From: Marsupella aquatica
Taxonomy: Eukaryota > Marchantiophyta
Length of the DNA stretch: 64,000 bases
Assembly (NCBI GenBank): GCA_973895155.1
Contig: OZ316894.1
Location: 25,978,001 to 26,042,000, forward strand
Reading direction: 5' to 3'
Within the stretch, counting starts at the first letter, position 1, and every line of letters begins with the position of its first letter. Position numbers and translations under genes: made by a program. Below are positions 23,419 through 34,422 of this stretch, piece after piece. The notes below the pieces were generated by a model that saw nothing but the letters and a program-made list of their open reading frames with translations, searched no databases and was not told the origin of the DNA.

Positions 23419-24141
23419 CTAAGAAGTATGAGGCTGCACAGGAACTAGTTCACCCTCAGCTATTCTATGCCTATGACAATAAATGAAACGCCAGCCTTCC
23501 ACATCCCAGTGGTCCCTGCCCTTCACACACCTCCTAAGGTGTTTCACTCCCCCAGTTGTCTCATCATGACACCAACTTCGAGGGCACCTACGACACTGGA
23601 CAAAGTCCTTAATCCCATCCTTGTACACTTTACAATACTCACAAAAGTGCCTTGGGCACATTAGGCTCTTTGGATTCCCTGGCTGAGACCTTTGAGACAG
23701 TGCTGCAACCATAAGCAACACCCTAAGGCAACCAGGGTGGTAATGAGAAAAGCAATCGGGGTGGGCACAATGGAGCACAAGAGATTCATTTTCTGTGGGG
23801 TGCTCAAATCTGCCAATGAGTCCACAAGCAAAGCATCTAGCTTTGCCAGCAGCACATAGTTGACAAACCCATGGTGCCGTCCAGTCATTGTTTTCAGGCA
23901 GTGTGACAGGAGTGCAAGCAGGCCCATGTATACCTTCTCCACCAACAAAGTGAAAATGTCTACTACAAGGCCCATCACAAAATACCACATCATCTGTCTC
24001 ATCACAAAAGAAACAACAAGGAGGATCCATGCGGTGGTGCTCCTTGTGGGAAAATATGTCAATCCTGGGCACATTAGAAGCCATCTCTGCTTGTTGGATA
24101 AGTTGCTGGATAGTGGATTTACCTATGCACACCACATTCAT
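23419..24141 (-). CDS. element 1 accessory protein with EDM2/NSD-like PHD fingers
   Basis: 240 aa from ATG 24,141 (an inner ATG, MASNVPR, is at 24,084). Cysteine/histidine series: CCFFCDETDDVVFCDGPCSR with HFHFVG, then CQLC, CFAC, CSHYHPGC, CPRHFC, CKVC, CRRC and CHD. This is the tandem PHD-like pattern found in plant EDM2 and animal NSD proteins, which read histone H3 methylation. It is 172 bp upstream of the transposase start on the same strand, and element 2 has the matching gene in the same place. A chromatin-reading or anti-silencing role is inference. Upstream non-coding exons are possible. Confidence 0.75.
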   Translation of the reverse strand: MNVVCIGKSTIQQLIQQAEMASNVPRIDIFSHKEHHRMDPPCCFFCDETDDVVFCDGPCSRHFHFVGGEGIHGPACTPVTLPENNDWTAPWVCQLCAAGKARCFACGLIGRFEHPTENESLVLHCAHPDCFSHYHPGCLRVLLMVAALSQRSQPGNPKSLMCPRHFCEYCKVYKDGIKDFVQCRRCPRSWCHDETTGGVKHLRRCVKGRDHWDVEGWRFIYCHRHRIAEGELVPVQPHTS

Positions 24142-27100
24142 TTACTCAGCATCCATGTTGTAGCCCCTCAACATTCATTAAACACTGAATAGCCAATTGA
24201 GGTTATTGGTGCAACTACATAGCATATATCATAAACAAAAGCATACCTTTTATTGATCTCTTATCTGACTAGCAAGAGCTGCAACAAATGGTGTATCTTG
24301 AGGCTTGCTCCTTCCACAAGGTTCACATATAAACCCTGGTATATTGCTGAAGCTTCTGAGATGCTTTGACTACATCGTAAGCCAATCCATCCTGCAAGAA
24401 GCTCAAGCCAATAAATCCCGCAAGCTCGAGTCAAGATCTAGAATAACAATTAAATCCAAGAAGACCTAACACAAAAGATGCTTCGACTACATCGTAATTA
24501 AGCCAATCCATCTGCAAGAAGCTTGAGCCAATCAATCCTGCTAGAGTGAAGATCTATAATAACACATCCAAGAAGACCAAACACCAAAGATACAAGGAAG
24601 CGGGCAGGGAAGAACTTGAACAAACAGTAATCTTGAGAACTCTGGAAAATAGCGGCATGACATGGAAGTCTTACTATAGATCATGAAATGAACTTTCAAT
24701 TCAACTTCAGCCAGAGCTAGGCCAGAGATAATATACCTTGGCAATTATTGGCTCCAAGCTATAGACGTGGAACAAATCCTCTTGTTGGATAAGCTGCACA
24801 TTCAACATAGAGCCATTCAAATGAATGTTATTCAAGATTGCATTGAACAAATACCACTATGAACAATCACTGTTGAACAACTTACAGTGAGACTAATCCA
24901 ATCAATTAATCAGGATTGAAACAGGAGTTGTTGAGGACGCTGCTATGGCAAGGGCGCCTGCAATCCTACTTGCAAGAAGTAAAACACATAAGATAGACTA
25001 ATCAGGCATGCAAAATCTCCAAGCAAAGAAAAATGTGAAATTGGCAATGGAGTCGATCCCACTGACATTTTCTCACAATCAGTTCCCTTCCAGCATTTTC
25101 AATCCAAATCTCATAGACAAACTGCAGGGAACTCAGAAGTGGACCATTGAGATAGACTACAACATTTTCTACCACAGACTACAACAGACAATCGGGCTGA
25201 CATTGAAAGGACAACATTTTCTACCACAGACTACAATAGACAGTCGAGCTGACATTGAAAGGACCATGAGACAACTTTCAAAGTTGACACACACAAACAA
25301 GACCTGCCCTTACCTTCACCAAGAGCCAACATGCAAGCGCAAATAGAGAACTAAGGACCAAATTTGATCGACTGTGAAGTTGACAATCAGTTCCTTCACC
25401 ATTTTTGGGCATGAGACAGACAACTTTCACCAGCATCAGCGCAGTATGACAAACGGTGCCCCCAACAAAGCTTGATCTACCAAGTAATCAAATCACAATG
25501 AATCAAAGGAAGCAATTGAAAACTAGCAGGACAATGAAAGAGAACTCCACCACAAGTACTTGCAGATCGAATGACAGTGCATCCTACCAAGGTCAATCAG
25601 CTCCTTGGTGCCCGGTCCAATCTCAACATGTACAGTCTTGATCGATCGATTGACCTTCAGCTTGATTGATCAATCAGCTGCTCCAACACGGCCGCTACAC
25701 CAAAGACGACCCTTCAGTTGGATAGATCAGCTAGGAGCTCAAACACAACCGCAGCACCCAACGACGACCCTTCAGCTTGATATTTCAGCTGGTTGCTCAA
25801 ACACAACCGTAGCACCCAGTGGCAACCTTCACCGCAGCACCCAGCAGGACAGCCGCAGCCGTGACCTTGATCACACTCAGTCGCAACGCCCACGTTCATG
25901 CAATTGACTTCAGCCCCAACTTCAGCTACACCTCGATCATAGTTGCAATGCCCAGCTGAGCGCCCAACTTGAAGCAACACCCACAATTGCCCGATCACTT
26001 TCACTCCCAGAATGACTGCAGCTGATCAAAATCGCAGTAGATCACGCTCGCAGCTGAACAGACTTGCAGCTGAATAGACTCGCAGCTGCCACCTAAGTTT
26101 GATCAACAGAGCCACAATGCCCATCCCATGTGTAAGCATTTCCTTCAAAAAAGCTCGAAGCAATACCCAGAAATGCCCACCGTGTGCAGCAAGCTCAGTC
26201 ATTGCCGCAGCACCCAACCTGAGTCTAAGCATTTCCTTCAAGAAAAGATCAAGACCCTGAGTGCAAACTTTGTCCACTATCTACGAAGGAAGCAACACGA
26301 TTGAGGAAACAACATGATTGAAGGCAGCAGCTTGCACAAGCAGCTTAAAACGAAGGAAGCATCACGATTGAAGGGAGCAACTCGATTGAAGGGAGCAGCA
26401 CGAAAAGCAGGGAAGCACTCGACAAACAAAAAGGGATCAAGGAGGTCAGCCAAGAGGAAAAGTTCAAAGAAAGGGAGGAATACCTCAGTCTTCAGTTCAA
26501 CCTGTGGAGTCACGCTTTTGCCCTTCGCCTTCAAGCTTGCCCCGGGCCTTCAAGCTTGCCCCGACCTTCAAGCTTGCCCCAACGTTCAACTTGCCTTCAA
26601 TCTCGCCCCTCTCCCTTTGCCTTCAAGCTCGCTCTCTGCCTAGCCTTTTCCAAGTGCTCCGTAAGGGATCGCAACACATTGATTGGGAGAACCTCAATCT
26701 CCCGAGTTGCCAAAGCCTCCCACTTAGTCGACCTCAATGAGCGCCCACCTCCTTCAACTGACCTTGCGCAACCACTGTCACCTCACATCCACCAACCTCA
26801 ACGCAAGCTTGTGCAGCAGTCAATCGAACTCTCGTTCTAGCTCGCAACTTCCTTCACAGAATGCACTACTTTCCTTAAAAAAAACAGAGGCAGCACCCAA
26901 CCTTCGATGCGCAACTCATCGTGACTCATCTTGTGCACTCTCGTGTGCACTTCCCTTTGCAAAGCTAAACCCTACCTCCCATCCAACGGTCCAACATTTG
27001 CCCTAAACGGCTCATATTTGCCTTTGCCCTGATCGTTGGATGCCCCTCCAAATGGATGGATAGATGGCCCTGCGAGATTCACCCCCTAAACACCCACAGC

Positions 27101-27510
27101 CATCTACAAAGAATTTGGCAGTTGCACCTGGGAGAATGGATGTCCCCGACACTTCCTACCCCAACCCTTCCCCTTCCCCCCTTGTGGTCCACCAAACCAT
27201 CCACGTCCCGCCCAAAAAATTCAAATTTTGTCCCTTAGTGCTCGTCTTAAGGCCACCATGAAACCCCCATTAAGCACTATAACCTGTTTACATAAGGATG
27301 GGCCACGTGGACCAATTAAAAACAGACACGTGTTCCTCATATATGGCCAGGCCAAAAATGCCCTATCTTCAACTAACAACTTATATTGAAGAAGTGGTGT
27401 TTATAATACCCCTAATATTCTTCTAAGTTGCAAGATATATTTTTCAACCCCTATAGTTCTTCAACAAAAATTCTAAAGTCTTCCGCAAAATTGAATTAAA
27501 AAACCCTATA
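24142..27510 (-). other. element 1 leader region, no gene supported
   Basis: About 3.4 kb between the PHD gene and the 5' end. It holds a 117-bp tandem duplication (24,360-24,593), a 52-bp direct repeat (25,160-25,263), CAACCGCAGCACCCA-type repeats (25,700-25,860), and repeats of TTCAAGCTTGCCCC (26,525-26,640). No frame has a recognisable domain. It corresponds to the repeat-rich leader of element 2 but with different repeat units. Confidence 0.6.
24360..24593 (-). repeat. 117-bp tandem duplication in element 1 leader
   Basis: The unit starting GATGCTTTGACTACATCG at 24,360 recurs as GATGCTTCGACTACATCG at 24,477. Similarity continues through CCAAGAAGACC to about 24,593 with small indels. Confidence 0.8.
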
Positions 27511-27511
27511 C

Positions 27512-27565
27512 TTTTTCGCGCGTGATGGGTCGGAAGGAAATAAGTGAGGACCCCGGGGAAGACAG
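27512..27565 (-). repeat. element 1 right (5') TIR with target duplication
   Basis: Read inward: CCCGGGGTCCTCA, CCCATCACGCGCGA, then AAGTATAGGG with TTAATT. Element 2's 5' end likewise has CGAAGTATAGGG with TTAATT. The duplication GAAGACAG is 27,558-27,565, and the hAT reading frame resumes at 27,566. Confidence 0.9.
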
Positions 27566-29771
27566 TAAGGAGGATCTCACAAAGGACATGACGCAAACTT
27601 TAAAGGAGGCAAAACCTTATGGGTATTCTCTTTCTTCAGATGGATGGGAAAACGTCCGAAGAGAACCTTTGATGAATGTCATGTTGTTGACTTCTAAAGG
27701 TGACTTCTTCTTGGATAGTTGGAATGCTGCGCAAGCTGACAAGAAAGATGGGAAATATCTTGGCGACATGTGGTTGAAATACATTGAGGATATTGGTGCA
27801 GATCATATTATTCAAATTGTAACTGATGGAGCACCCGCAAATCGCGTAGCAGGTTGTGAGGTAGTCATGAAAAAGTATCCTCATGTCACTTGGAGCTGGT
27901 GTGCTGCCCACGTGTTTAATTTGCTGCTAGAGGATATGTGTGGTCACAAGCGTGTAGTGGTAGATGATGTTGGACAGAATCCATTCCAAAAGATTTTTAA
28001 ACGGTTGAGGTGGATAGTAAAAGCAGTTTCATCATCGCAAAAGCTTTCTGCAATATTTGCAAGAAAATCTCCTGACAAAAAACTGTTGAATCCAAATGCA
28101 ACTAGATTTGCGACCAATTTCCTAATGGCACAAAGAGCGTTGGAGCTAAGAGGAGCTTTACAACAGATGGTCATTGATGATAATTGGCAGTCTTATCGTG
28201 ATAGACTTCCATTGCGACCAAAATCAGCTGGACACATGACGAGGGGAAAGGCAGACGAACTTAAAATGTGGATACAGCAAGATACATTTTGGGTTGAAGT
28301 GAAGGATACAGTTAAATTCTTTACTCCGTTGGTCAAGATGTTGCGAGAATTTGATGGTGATTCTCCGCAATCAGGTTGGTTGTATTGGAGTTTGAAAAGA
28401 GGGATTGATGTTTTGAAAGCAAGCATGGAGGATTGTCCATTGGTAACAGAGGTATTGAAACCGAAGATACTAAAAGTGTATTTGGATCGAAAAAAATCTC
28501 TTACCACTGATTTCATGCTAGCGGCAGCATATCTCAATCCCCAAATGTTTTTTGATGAGGACATAGATGTCGCTGGAGATCCAGAACTCTACAGGGGTTT
28601 CAGTGAATACATTGCTAGATATTCAGAACAACAGGTGAAGGAGGGGATCAACCATGATCGCGACGTCAGAGAACTTATTTCTACCATCCACAGTCAAGCC
28701 ATTGACGCCCAAAAAAAAAATCCCAACACATCAATAGCGATGGGAGCCGCCCAATCAAGTATAGGTAATGTCAGTCCAGCAGAGTGGTGGCATGCGTATG
28801 GTGCAGATTATAAACATTTGAGAATCCTGGCGCGAAGAATCTTACACCAAAAAGTGTGCGCATCAGCTTGCGAGCGAAACTGGAGTTCGTATGGATTTAT
28901 ACATTCCAAAAGTCGCAATCGATTGACAAATGATCGAGCAAAAGATTTGGTGTTTGTATTTACAAACATGAGGGTAGAGAAAGGGCTCACAAATGTTCGA
29001 AACCCGCATACGTTTATATATGAACGTTATGACCAAAGAAGAAGAACAAATGATGGACCTAGACCTATCTCCATGGAGTTGTGCAGCAATGAAGAGTACG
29101 ATGCAACACGTGCGGCTCTTGGTGAAGAAGATGTCGAAGATTATGATACAATTGATGATGCTGATGAATTGCTACACGGATTTTCACTGGATAAGGATAG
29201 TGAGTTCTTGACTCGTATTCCACCAGATACAGACATCACTGCTGCAGAGGAATGGGAGAATGAAATGGATTTGGAGATGTATCCTACAATTGATGAATCG
29301 CAAATCCAAGACGAGGAAGATGCATCACTGGACAGAAACTTTGTGATGCCTTCCCAACCAAGGTCACCTTGGTCGAACTTTGCGAATGATGTTGACACAA
29401 GCAGACCATATTTCAACGAGCAACGCACAGGCACAGCAGGGCATCCGACGAATGGAAGGACATCAACCTTTTTTCATGGATACAACAATCATGAAGGTCA
29501 AACTTCAAACGACCCACATGCAAACTGGCAACACCATGCAGGTCCACCCTTGAATGCGTATGCAGGGCCAAGTGTCATGAATCCATATACGTCGAACAGG
29601 CCTATTGGCCTTGGTGGGTTTCGAGGAATATCATCATTTCAAGAAACATCGCACAATGTTCAGTCACACAATCGTGATCCACTCAGTTGGGGCGACAAAC
29701 AAGACGAGTGGAATGCGCTTTTGTGCAAAAATCTTAACAACAATGCACGAAATTTCTCTTCACAGCCTTGA
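27566..29771 (+). pseudogene. hAT transposase, 3' part with catalytic domain
   Basis: Continuation of the frame from 18,028. It holds the DUF659 RNase H-like domain with LSSDGWENVRR (first Asp), IVTDGAPANR (second Asp), the hAT CAAHVFNLLL motif, and the C-terminal dimerisation region with ASACERNWSSYGFIHSK (catalytic Glu) and NRLTNDRAKDLVFV. The tail after about residue 760 of the joined protein is low-complexity and acidic. All three catalytic acids are present, so the gene was intact when nested element 1 landed. An ATG at 27,522 lies in element sequence and is not the native start. Confidence 0.93.
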
Positions 29772-30173
29772 AGCATCTTTTCATTAGGATAATATCAAGT
29801 GTTGCTACTCTTATATTGTCGTATCTGACATAGACAAAATTATAAACAATTATATTTTTTGTAACATGATTGTATTGTCTTGCAGTGTGTTTATTATTGT
29901 ACAATGATTGAATAATTTATTTGTATTTGCATTTGAGAATGCCATAGAGACACACCAACGCAACATGTTTTCCAAATCTCCAACACTGACTATTTCAAAG
30001 TACCTTGTTGTTGGCCATAGCAGCCGTAGTCCATACTAGCCCCCTCCATTAATTGGTTAGTTCATTTCACTATGCGAAGATTTAGTCCAGCAATAGAGCA
30101 CCGTCATATTCAATAATAATGAGGTCGAGAGGACCTCATTATTGGACCTGAGAATGTCATTGCTTGAATAAAC

Positions 30174-30306
30174 CTTCTCGTAATAAAATAAACTTAGTTG
30201 AACTTGAAGTTGTAATGAGGGCCCATTTTTGGGGTGGGTGAATGTCGTTGACCGTAGCAGCTGCACTACTTGAAGTTGGGCAGAGTTTATATGACTATGA
30301 GAGAAG
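30174..30306 (+). repeat. imperfect hairpin A of the spacer fold-back family
   Basis: Left arm 30,174-30,210 (begins CTTCTCGTAAT, ends GAACTTGAAGT) pairs with right arm 30,268-30,306 (begins ACTTGAAGTTGG, ends GAGAGAAG). The intervening core contains AATGAGGGCCCATTTTTGG and GACCGTAGCAGC. A further related left arm without partner is at about 30,340-30,378. Confidence 0.7.
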
Positions 30307-30520
30307 TTGTGAAATGAACACATTGCCTACATAATCAGTAACCTTCTCATAATCATATAAACCCCGTTCAACTTGAAGTTGTAATGAGGGCCCATTGGTG
30401 GCCAAGGAGAGCAATGTCATGATGATGATCAGACACGGTCACGGGGATTCCGCAAGATCGGTCACCAAATTGATATGCAGACGCAAAATACAATCACCAA
30501 TTTCAAGTCAAAGTTCACCC

Positions 30521-30777
30521 GTTTATATCCTCTCCTGTCCGAATTCCAATTCGAGCTTGGACACCCTCTCGTCAGCAGGTCTCCACCCTTTCAGTTGCTC
30601 CTCACGCGAACCTCTGGATTCCTCAAACACTATGAATGATGCATTGAAATAAAATAGGTTCGAGGATTCTAGAGACTGCTATCTTGGTTTGCGTGAAGAG
30701 CAACTGCAATGGTGGAGACCAGCTGACGAGAGGATGTCCAAGCTCGAATTGGAATTCGGAAAGGAGAGGATATAAAC
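30521..30777. repeat. fold-back element with 92-bp arms
   Basis: Left arm 30,521-30,612 (GTTTATATCCTCTCC ... CGCGAACC) and right arm 30,686-30,777 (GGTTTGCGTG ... GGAGAGGATATAAAC) are near-perfect reverse complements. A 73-bp spacer separates them. It looks like a small fold-back or MITE-like insertion; I find no clear target duplication. Confidence 0.8.
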
Positions 30778-30961
30778 ATGCAATTGTGCGAATTAATGTC
30801 ATAGGCCCTCGCATAGGCCGTAGTAGCCGTACTCCAGTAATTGGTCAGTTCATTTCATTATCAGAAGATTTATTCAAGCAACGGAGCACGAACATATTCA
30901 ATAATAACAAAGTCAGGAGGACCTGAAATATTGACCTGAGAGTGCCATTGCTTGAATAAAC

Positions 30962-31259
30962 CTTCTCATAATGAAAAAAACTCTGTTCAACTTCAAGTTC
31001 TAATCAGGGCCCATTTTTGGGGTAGGCAAATGTAGAGGCGTTGGCCTCGGTTTGCATGCGCATGAATGTCATTGGTCGTAGCAGCTACGCTACTTGAAGT
31101 TGAACAGAGTTTATTTGAGTACGAGAGAAGTTGTGAAACCAACGGATCGATGACATACTCAGTAATTTTTTGCTCGAAGGACCCTGAAAATTTGACCTGA
31201 GAGTGCATTTGCTTTCAGAACTTCTCTCGTACTCAAATAAACTCCGTTCAACTTCAAGT
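30962..31259 (+). repeat. imperfect hairpin B and a third half-unit of the spacer family
   Basis: Arms 30,962-30,998 and 31,093-31,131 pair as in hairpin A. A further left-type arm at 31,221-31,259 is complementary to 31,093-31,131 with one mismatch in 39. Cores share AGGGCCCATTTTTG, GGCGTTGGCCTCGGTT and GCATGAATGTCATTGG. Confidence 0.75.
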
Positions 31260-31944
31260 TGTAATGAGGGCCCATTTTTGCGGTGGGCAAAGGAGTAGGC
31301 GTTGGCCTCGGTTCGCATGTGCATGAATGTCATTGGCCGTAGCAGCAATAGCGGAAAAAATTATGAAAGACAGGAAAAGTGAGTGGACTTAGGTATACAT
31401 CCTTCTACAAAATCATTCTCAACTTGGGCGGCTAAAACCATTGCGATGTTGACTTTGTTGAACTCATTGTGCTACACGATCTCCTTTTGGAAATGATTTC
31501 AGAGAAGGATCAGTACCTGAGTCCACTGTGCTACCGTCTCTCATCACGTCTATTTTCCTCATACTTGTCCAAAAATATGATTGTGAGCCCGACAATATGC
31601 TTCCAAAACCTATGGCTGATTGGAGGATGGAATATTCTTACGAAAATACACATTCTCCAAAAGGCGACGCCATGCCCCCAATGAAAAATATATGTACTCA
31701 TCGAGATATGCAATGTAATGTCACTCCAAAATCTCTTTACCAATTACAAGTTGAAAATAATTGTCAAAGAGGATATGCCGCTTCTATTTTAACAAAATGT
31801 CTCTAATAGTAACTACATGAAAATAACATCAAAATGTAGAGACTATTGGTTTTAGTTCCTTTTGTTGTTATTGTCAACAGCTTCTGTTTTCACCTCTGCC
31901 TGTTGTTGACATCGTCGATGGCGCCGAATGGATCGTTGCAAATT

Positions 31945-33797
31945 TTACTCATCTATTGATGGCTGGTTGGCTGCCGCATATTGTTTCCACTCATCGAGTC
32001 GACCACTGAATAACAACCTGTCAAATTCCCCATCTGACAAATTATATTCATTGATTGTGAAATGTTCAATGGGAGTTTCATCTATTTGCATCGCCGGTAT
32101 AGTATCTTCAGTCATATCTTCAGTGTTTTGTTGAGTCTCCATTGATGGCATTTGCTTCAACAATCCTCGTTGCTCATACTCGCGTTCATGAAATGGTGTG
32201 CGACACCAACATTTTCGGCTTTTCTTCAACCATTTAGACAAGCAAGCATGATGCCATATATGACCGCAGGTTCCCAACATGGAAACAGATTCAGGGCCCC
32301 AAGGATATAGGCACCAAGTACACTTGTCATCCTTTTCACGAACAAATGCTGCCATAGTTTCATCCTTTTTCCACTTATCAAAAAACCTATCAATACCTTC
32401 CGCGTCAACCTCCACATCTGGAAAAAGGTTGCTGTGCCCTGTAGGATCTATGATTTGCATGTTAACAAAATTTGGCCGCGATAATTCACCTTGCCCTTTG
32501 TTTGACCTCATCCCCAAAGCACCATTGTTAAATTCTTGCACCTCTTCGTGAAGATTTGATATGATGATTGCTTGCGTTGCAAGTTCACTTTTAAGATCAT
32601 TAATGATCTTGTCCTTCTCCTCAAGTCGTGCCAGTTCATTGCATTAACGCTCTTTTTCAGCAAGTTGTTTTGTCAGCTTATTGATTTCTTCCATCTTGTC
32701 AAACAATTGACACTTGTACAACATCACTTCCGAATTGGTCGTCGGCTCGTTCTGCTTCTTCTCAAGTGATCTCATCTTTATATCAGCTTGTTGCAATTGT
32801 GACTTGAACTTTTCGATGCTGCCACATTCACATAGCTCCACTACATACTTCGTGCGGAGATTTGTCTCAATCACCTCTGCAACATCTGCCCCCAAGCTCT
32901 TGCATATGTTGTGCAGGTTGAACTTATCCTTGTTAGCATCAGTAACATTGTTGTTCTTTGCATGTGGAGTTCTACTCCCAACACCTACAAGGATTGGTTT
33001 TTTGGTGTGCGTTGACTCCACATTGGTTGGTGGTGCTGCACGGTCAGGCATGGAGACTCGAGGAAGTACAGCCGCTTTCCCCTTCTCATGCGCATATCCC
33101 TCCCCAGTGTCATCTAGCTTTCTTTTGGATCCCTTGTTGGAAGTCTCCATTGAAGGGTCCTTTGCAATAGTTGTATTCCTATTCGTTGCAATCGCAACCA
33201 CTGATGGATGCACCTGATGAGTCAGCTTGCCAGCACTGTTTTCCCAACGGTAATCCACCTTCCACTTGAGAATGAATTCAGCAATCAGACATCGGATAAA
33301 AGGAGGGTAAACGGAACTCATTTCGTTTGGGCTTTGTGTGGAGCAAACTCTCGATATCGTTGCTGCCAATGTGATTTAACACCTGCATGTGTTACTTTGG
33401 ACATGGTGAATTTTTCTTGCGCCCATGATCTTGTTGCCCAAAGATTCGGATCGTGAAAAACTTGTTGTGCTAATGGCCAAAAGTCTTTCTTTGGCATCAA
33501 CATCTCCAATTCCTTTGCATTCATGGCCCATTCGTCATGGGGAGGATTTACATTGGGCGTTAATATACTCCATTCATCCTTCATACCCTCATCTTCCCAT
33601 CTTCTTGTGTTTGGCGCCGGTGTTCCATCAACCTTGGGTTTAGCCTCATAGTGAATGCCAATGGTTGTAAGATTATCCAACACATTATTACGAAGAGCTT
33701 CATCGTCACAATAGGATCCTTGACCATCTTGCATGGTAAGATGTTGTGTCGTGAACTCTTTGTCTTCATCATCAGAAGACAATTCCCATCGTCCCAT
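31945..33797 (-). pseudogene. coiled-coil/RING-finger cargo gene, apparently broken
   Basis: Three stretches on the - strand read as one protein. 33,797-33,318 (MGRWELSSDDED...) is in one frame. 33,369-32,644 continues in another frame through a Lys/Glu-rich coiled coil. After a TAA at 32,646-32,644 the same frame continues the coiled coil (ELARLEEKDKIINDL) and ends in a RING-like finger: CTWC, CGHIWHHAC, CWCRTPF, stop at 31,945. An ATG overlapping the first stop (AATGAG at about 33,320) could instead allow a separate second protein. RING proteins are usually E3 ubiquitin ligases. The gene is co-oriented with the kinase 188 bp upstream. Expression cannot be judged, and an intron across the frame change is not excluded. 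Confidence 0.6.
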
Positions 33798-33984
33798 GTT
33801 TGCGATGTGTACAAAAGGTCTGCGATATTTGACAATGTACAAACACATTTAGCACAATTTTGGGCATTCACGACAAAGTTTGATAGAATATTATCAACAA
33901 AATGCAGAACATTGTAATTGACATACAATGAATAAACATATAATCGTTAAGGTGACCTTTACAAAATTGTGTAAACCCTAATCT

Positions 33985-34364
33985 CTAATCTCTAAGATAT
34001 GGACTGTTGTGCAAATGCAATGTGCAATCTGGAAACGTTCGAACTATCTTCAAACTCCAAAAAGCACAATCCATTCTTTTCTTGGCATCCGTGGCCATCA
34101 TTTCACGGATTATGATATCCAATTTGGGGCCATGCACTTGTGCACTCCAACCCCTCCCCAAAAACCGTGAACCCTTAGACATTCCATCCCAATTCTCTGT
34201 CAACAATGTCTCAAAAATATTCCCCAAAGCATATATATCGGTACTTTCACTAAACTCGACAGGGGTAGGTTGAACAAGCTCCGGAGCCAACTGTGGAAAT
34301 TGTTTTTGGTATGTTGCTGCTTTTTCTGTTGCTGTGGGCCACATCCGATTAGCTGGTAATTTGC
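33985..34364 (-). pseudogene. kinase cargo gene, C-terminal part
   Basis: Continues the frame of 45,364-44,089 after removal of nested element 2. It starts within CKLPANRMW and has QLAPELVQP (the APE motif), STDIYALGNIFETLL (conserved Asp of the F-helix), MMATDAKKRMDC (subdomain XI-like) and a short tail ending NSPYLRD. It supplies the C-lobe that the 5' part lacks. The in-frame extension to 34,386 is element sequence. Confidence 0.9.
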
Positions 34365-34422
34365 ACTGTGATCTCGGGGGTCTCACTCCGCGAAAATCTC
34401 ATATCACGTGCGACGAAGTATA
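34365..34422 (+). repeat. element 2 left (5') TIR with target duplication
   Basis: ACTGTGAT, then CTCGGGGGTCTCACTCCGCG, CATATCACGTGCGACG and AAGTATAGGG. The same TIR words occur at the other three element ends. Confidence 0.92.

Larger units (their letters stand above)
18029..27557 (-). mobile_element. nested element 1: large DNA transposon of unassigned family, 9,529 bp
   Basis: Inserted in the hAT transposase with the 8-bp duplication GAAGACAG (18,021-18,028 and 27,558-27,565). Ends read inward start CTCGGGGGCCTCA (left) and CCCGGGGTCCTCA (right); a second block ATCACGC(T/G)CGA follows about 33-40 bp in. Reading leftward it has a repeat-rich leader (27.5-24.2 kb), a PHD-finger gene, a two-exon transposase, a tRNA-like structure and the 3' end. 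Element 2 at 34,373 has the same ends, gene order, intron position and tRNA-like structure. The 1-base ambiguity that would give a 9-bp duplication is disfavoured by TIR alignment. Confidence 0.93.
29772..31944. other. hAT internal spacer with fold-back repeats, no gene
   Basis: Between the transposase stop and the RING gene (opposite strand). It consists mainly of inverted repeats listed separately, with TA-rich joins. No frame has a recognisable domain. The poly-T and TATATTTTTTG stretch at 29,840 could serve as a 3' end. Confidence 0.6.

Noticed and set aside
18020-27565. A 9-bp target duplication (GGAAGACAG) for nested element 1
   Set aside because: One base is ambiguous, but the 8-bp reading aligns the two 13-bp TIRs without a gap and matches the unambiguous 8-bp duplication of element 2.
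27522-27565. ATG at 27,522 as the native start of the hAT transposase
   Set aside because: These codons belong to the nested element's terminal repeat; the homologous hAT frame begins only at the duplication.
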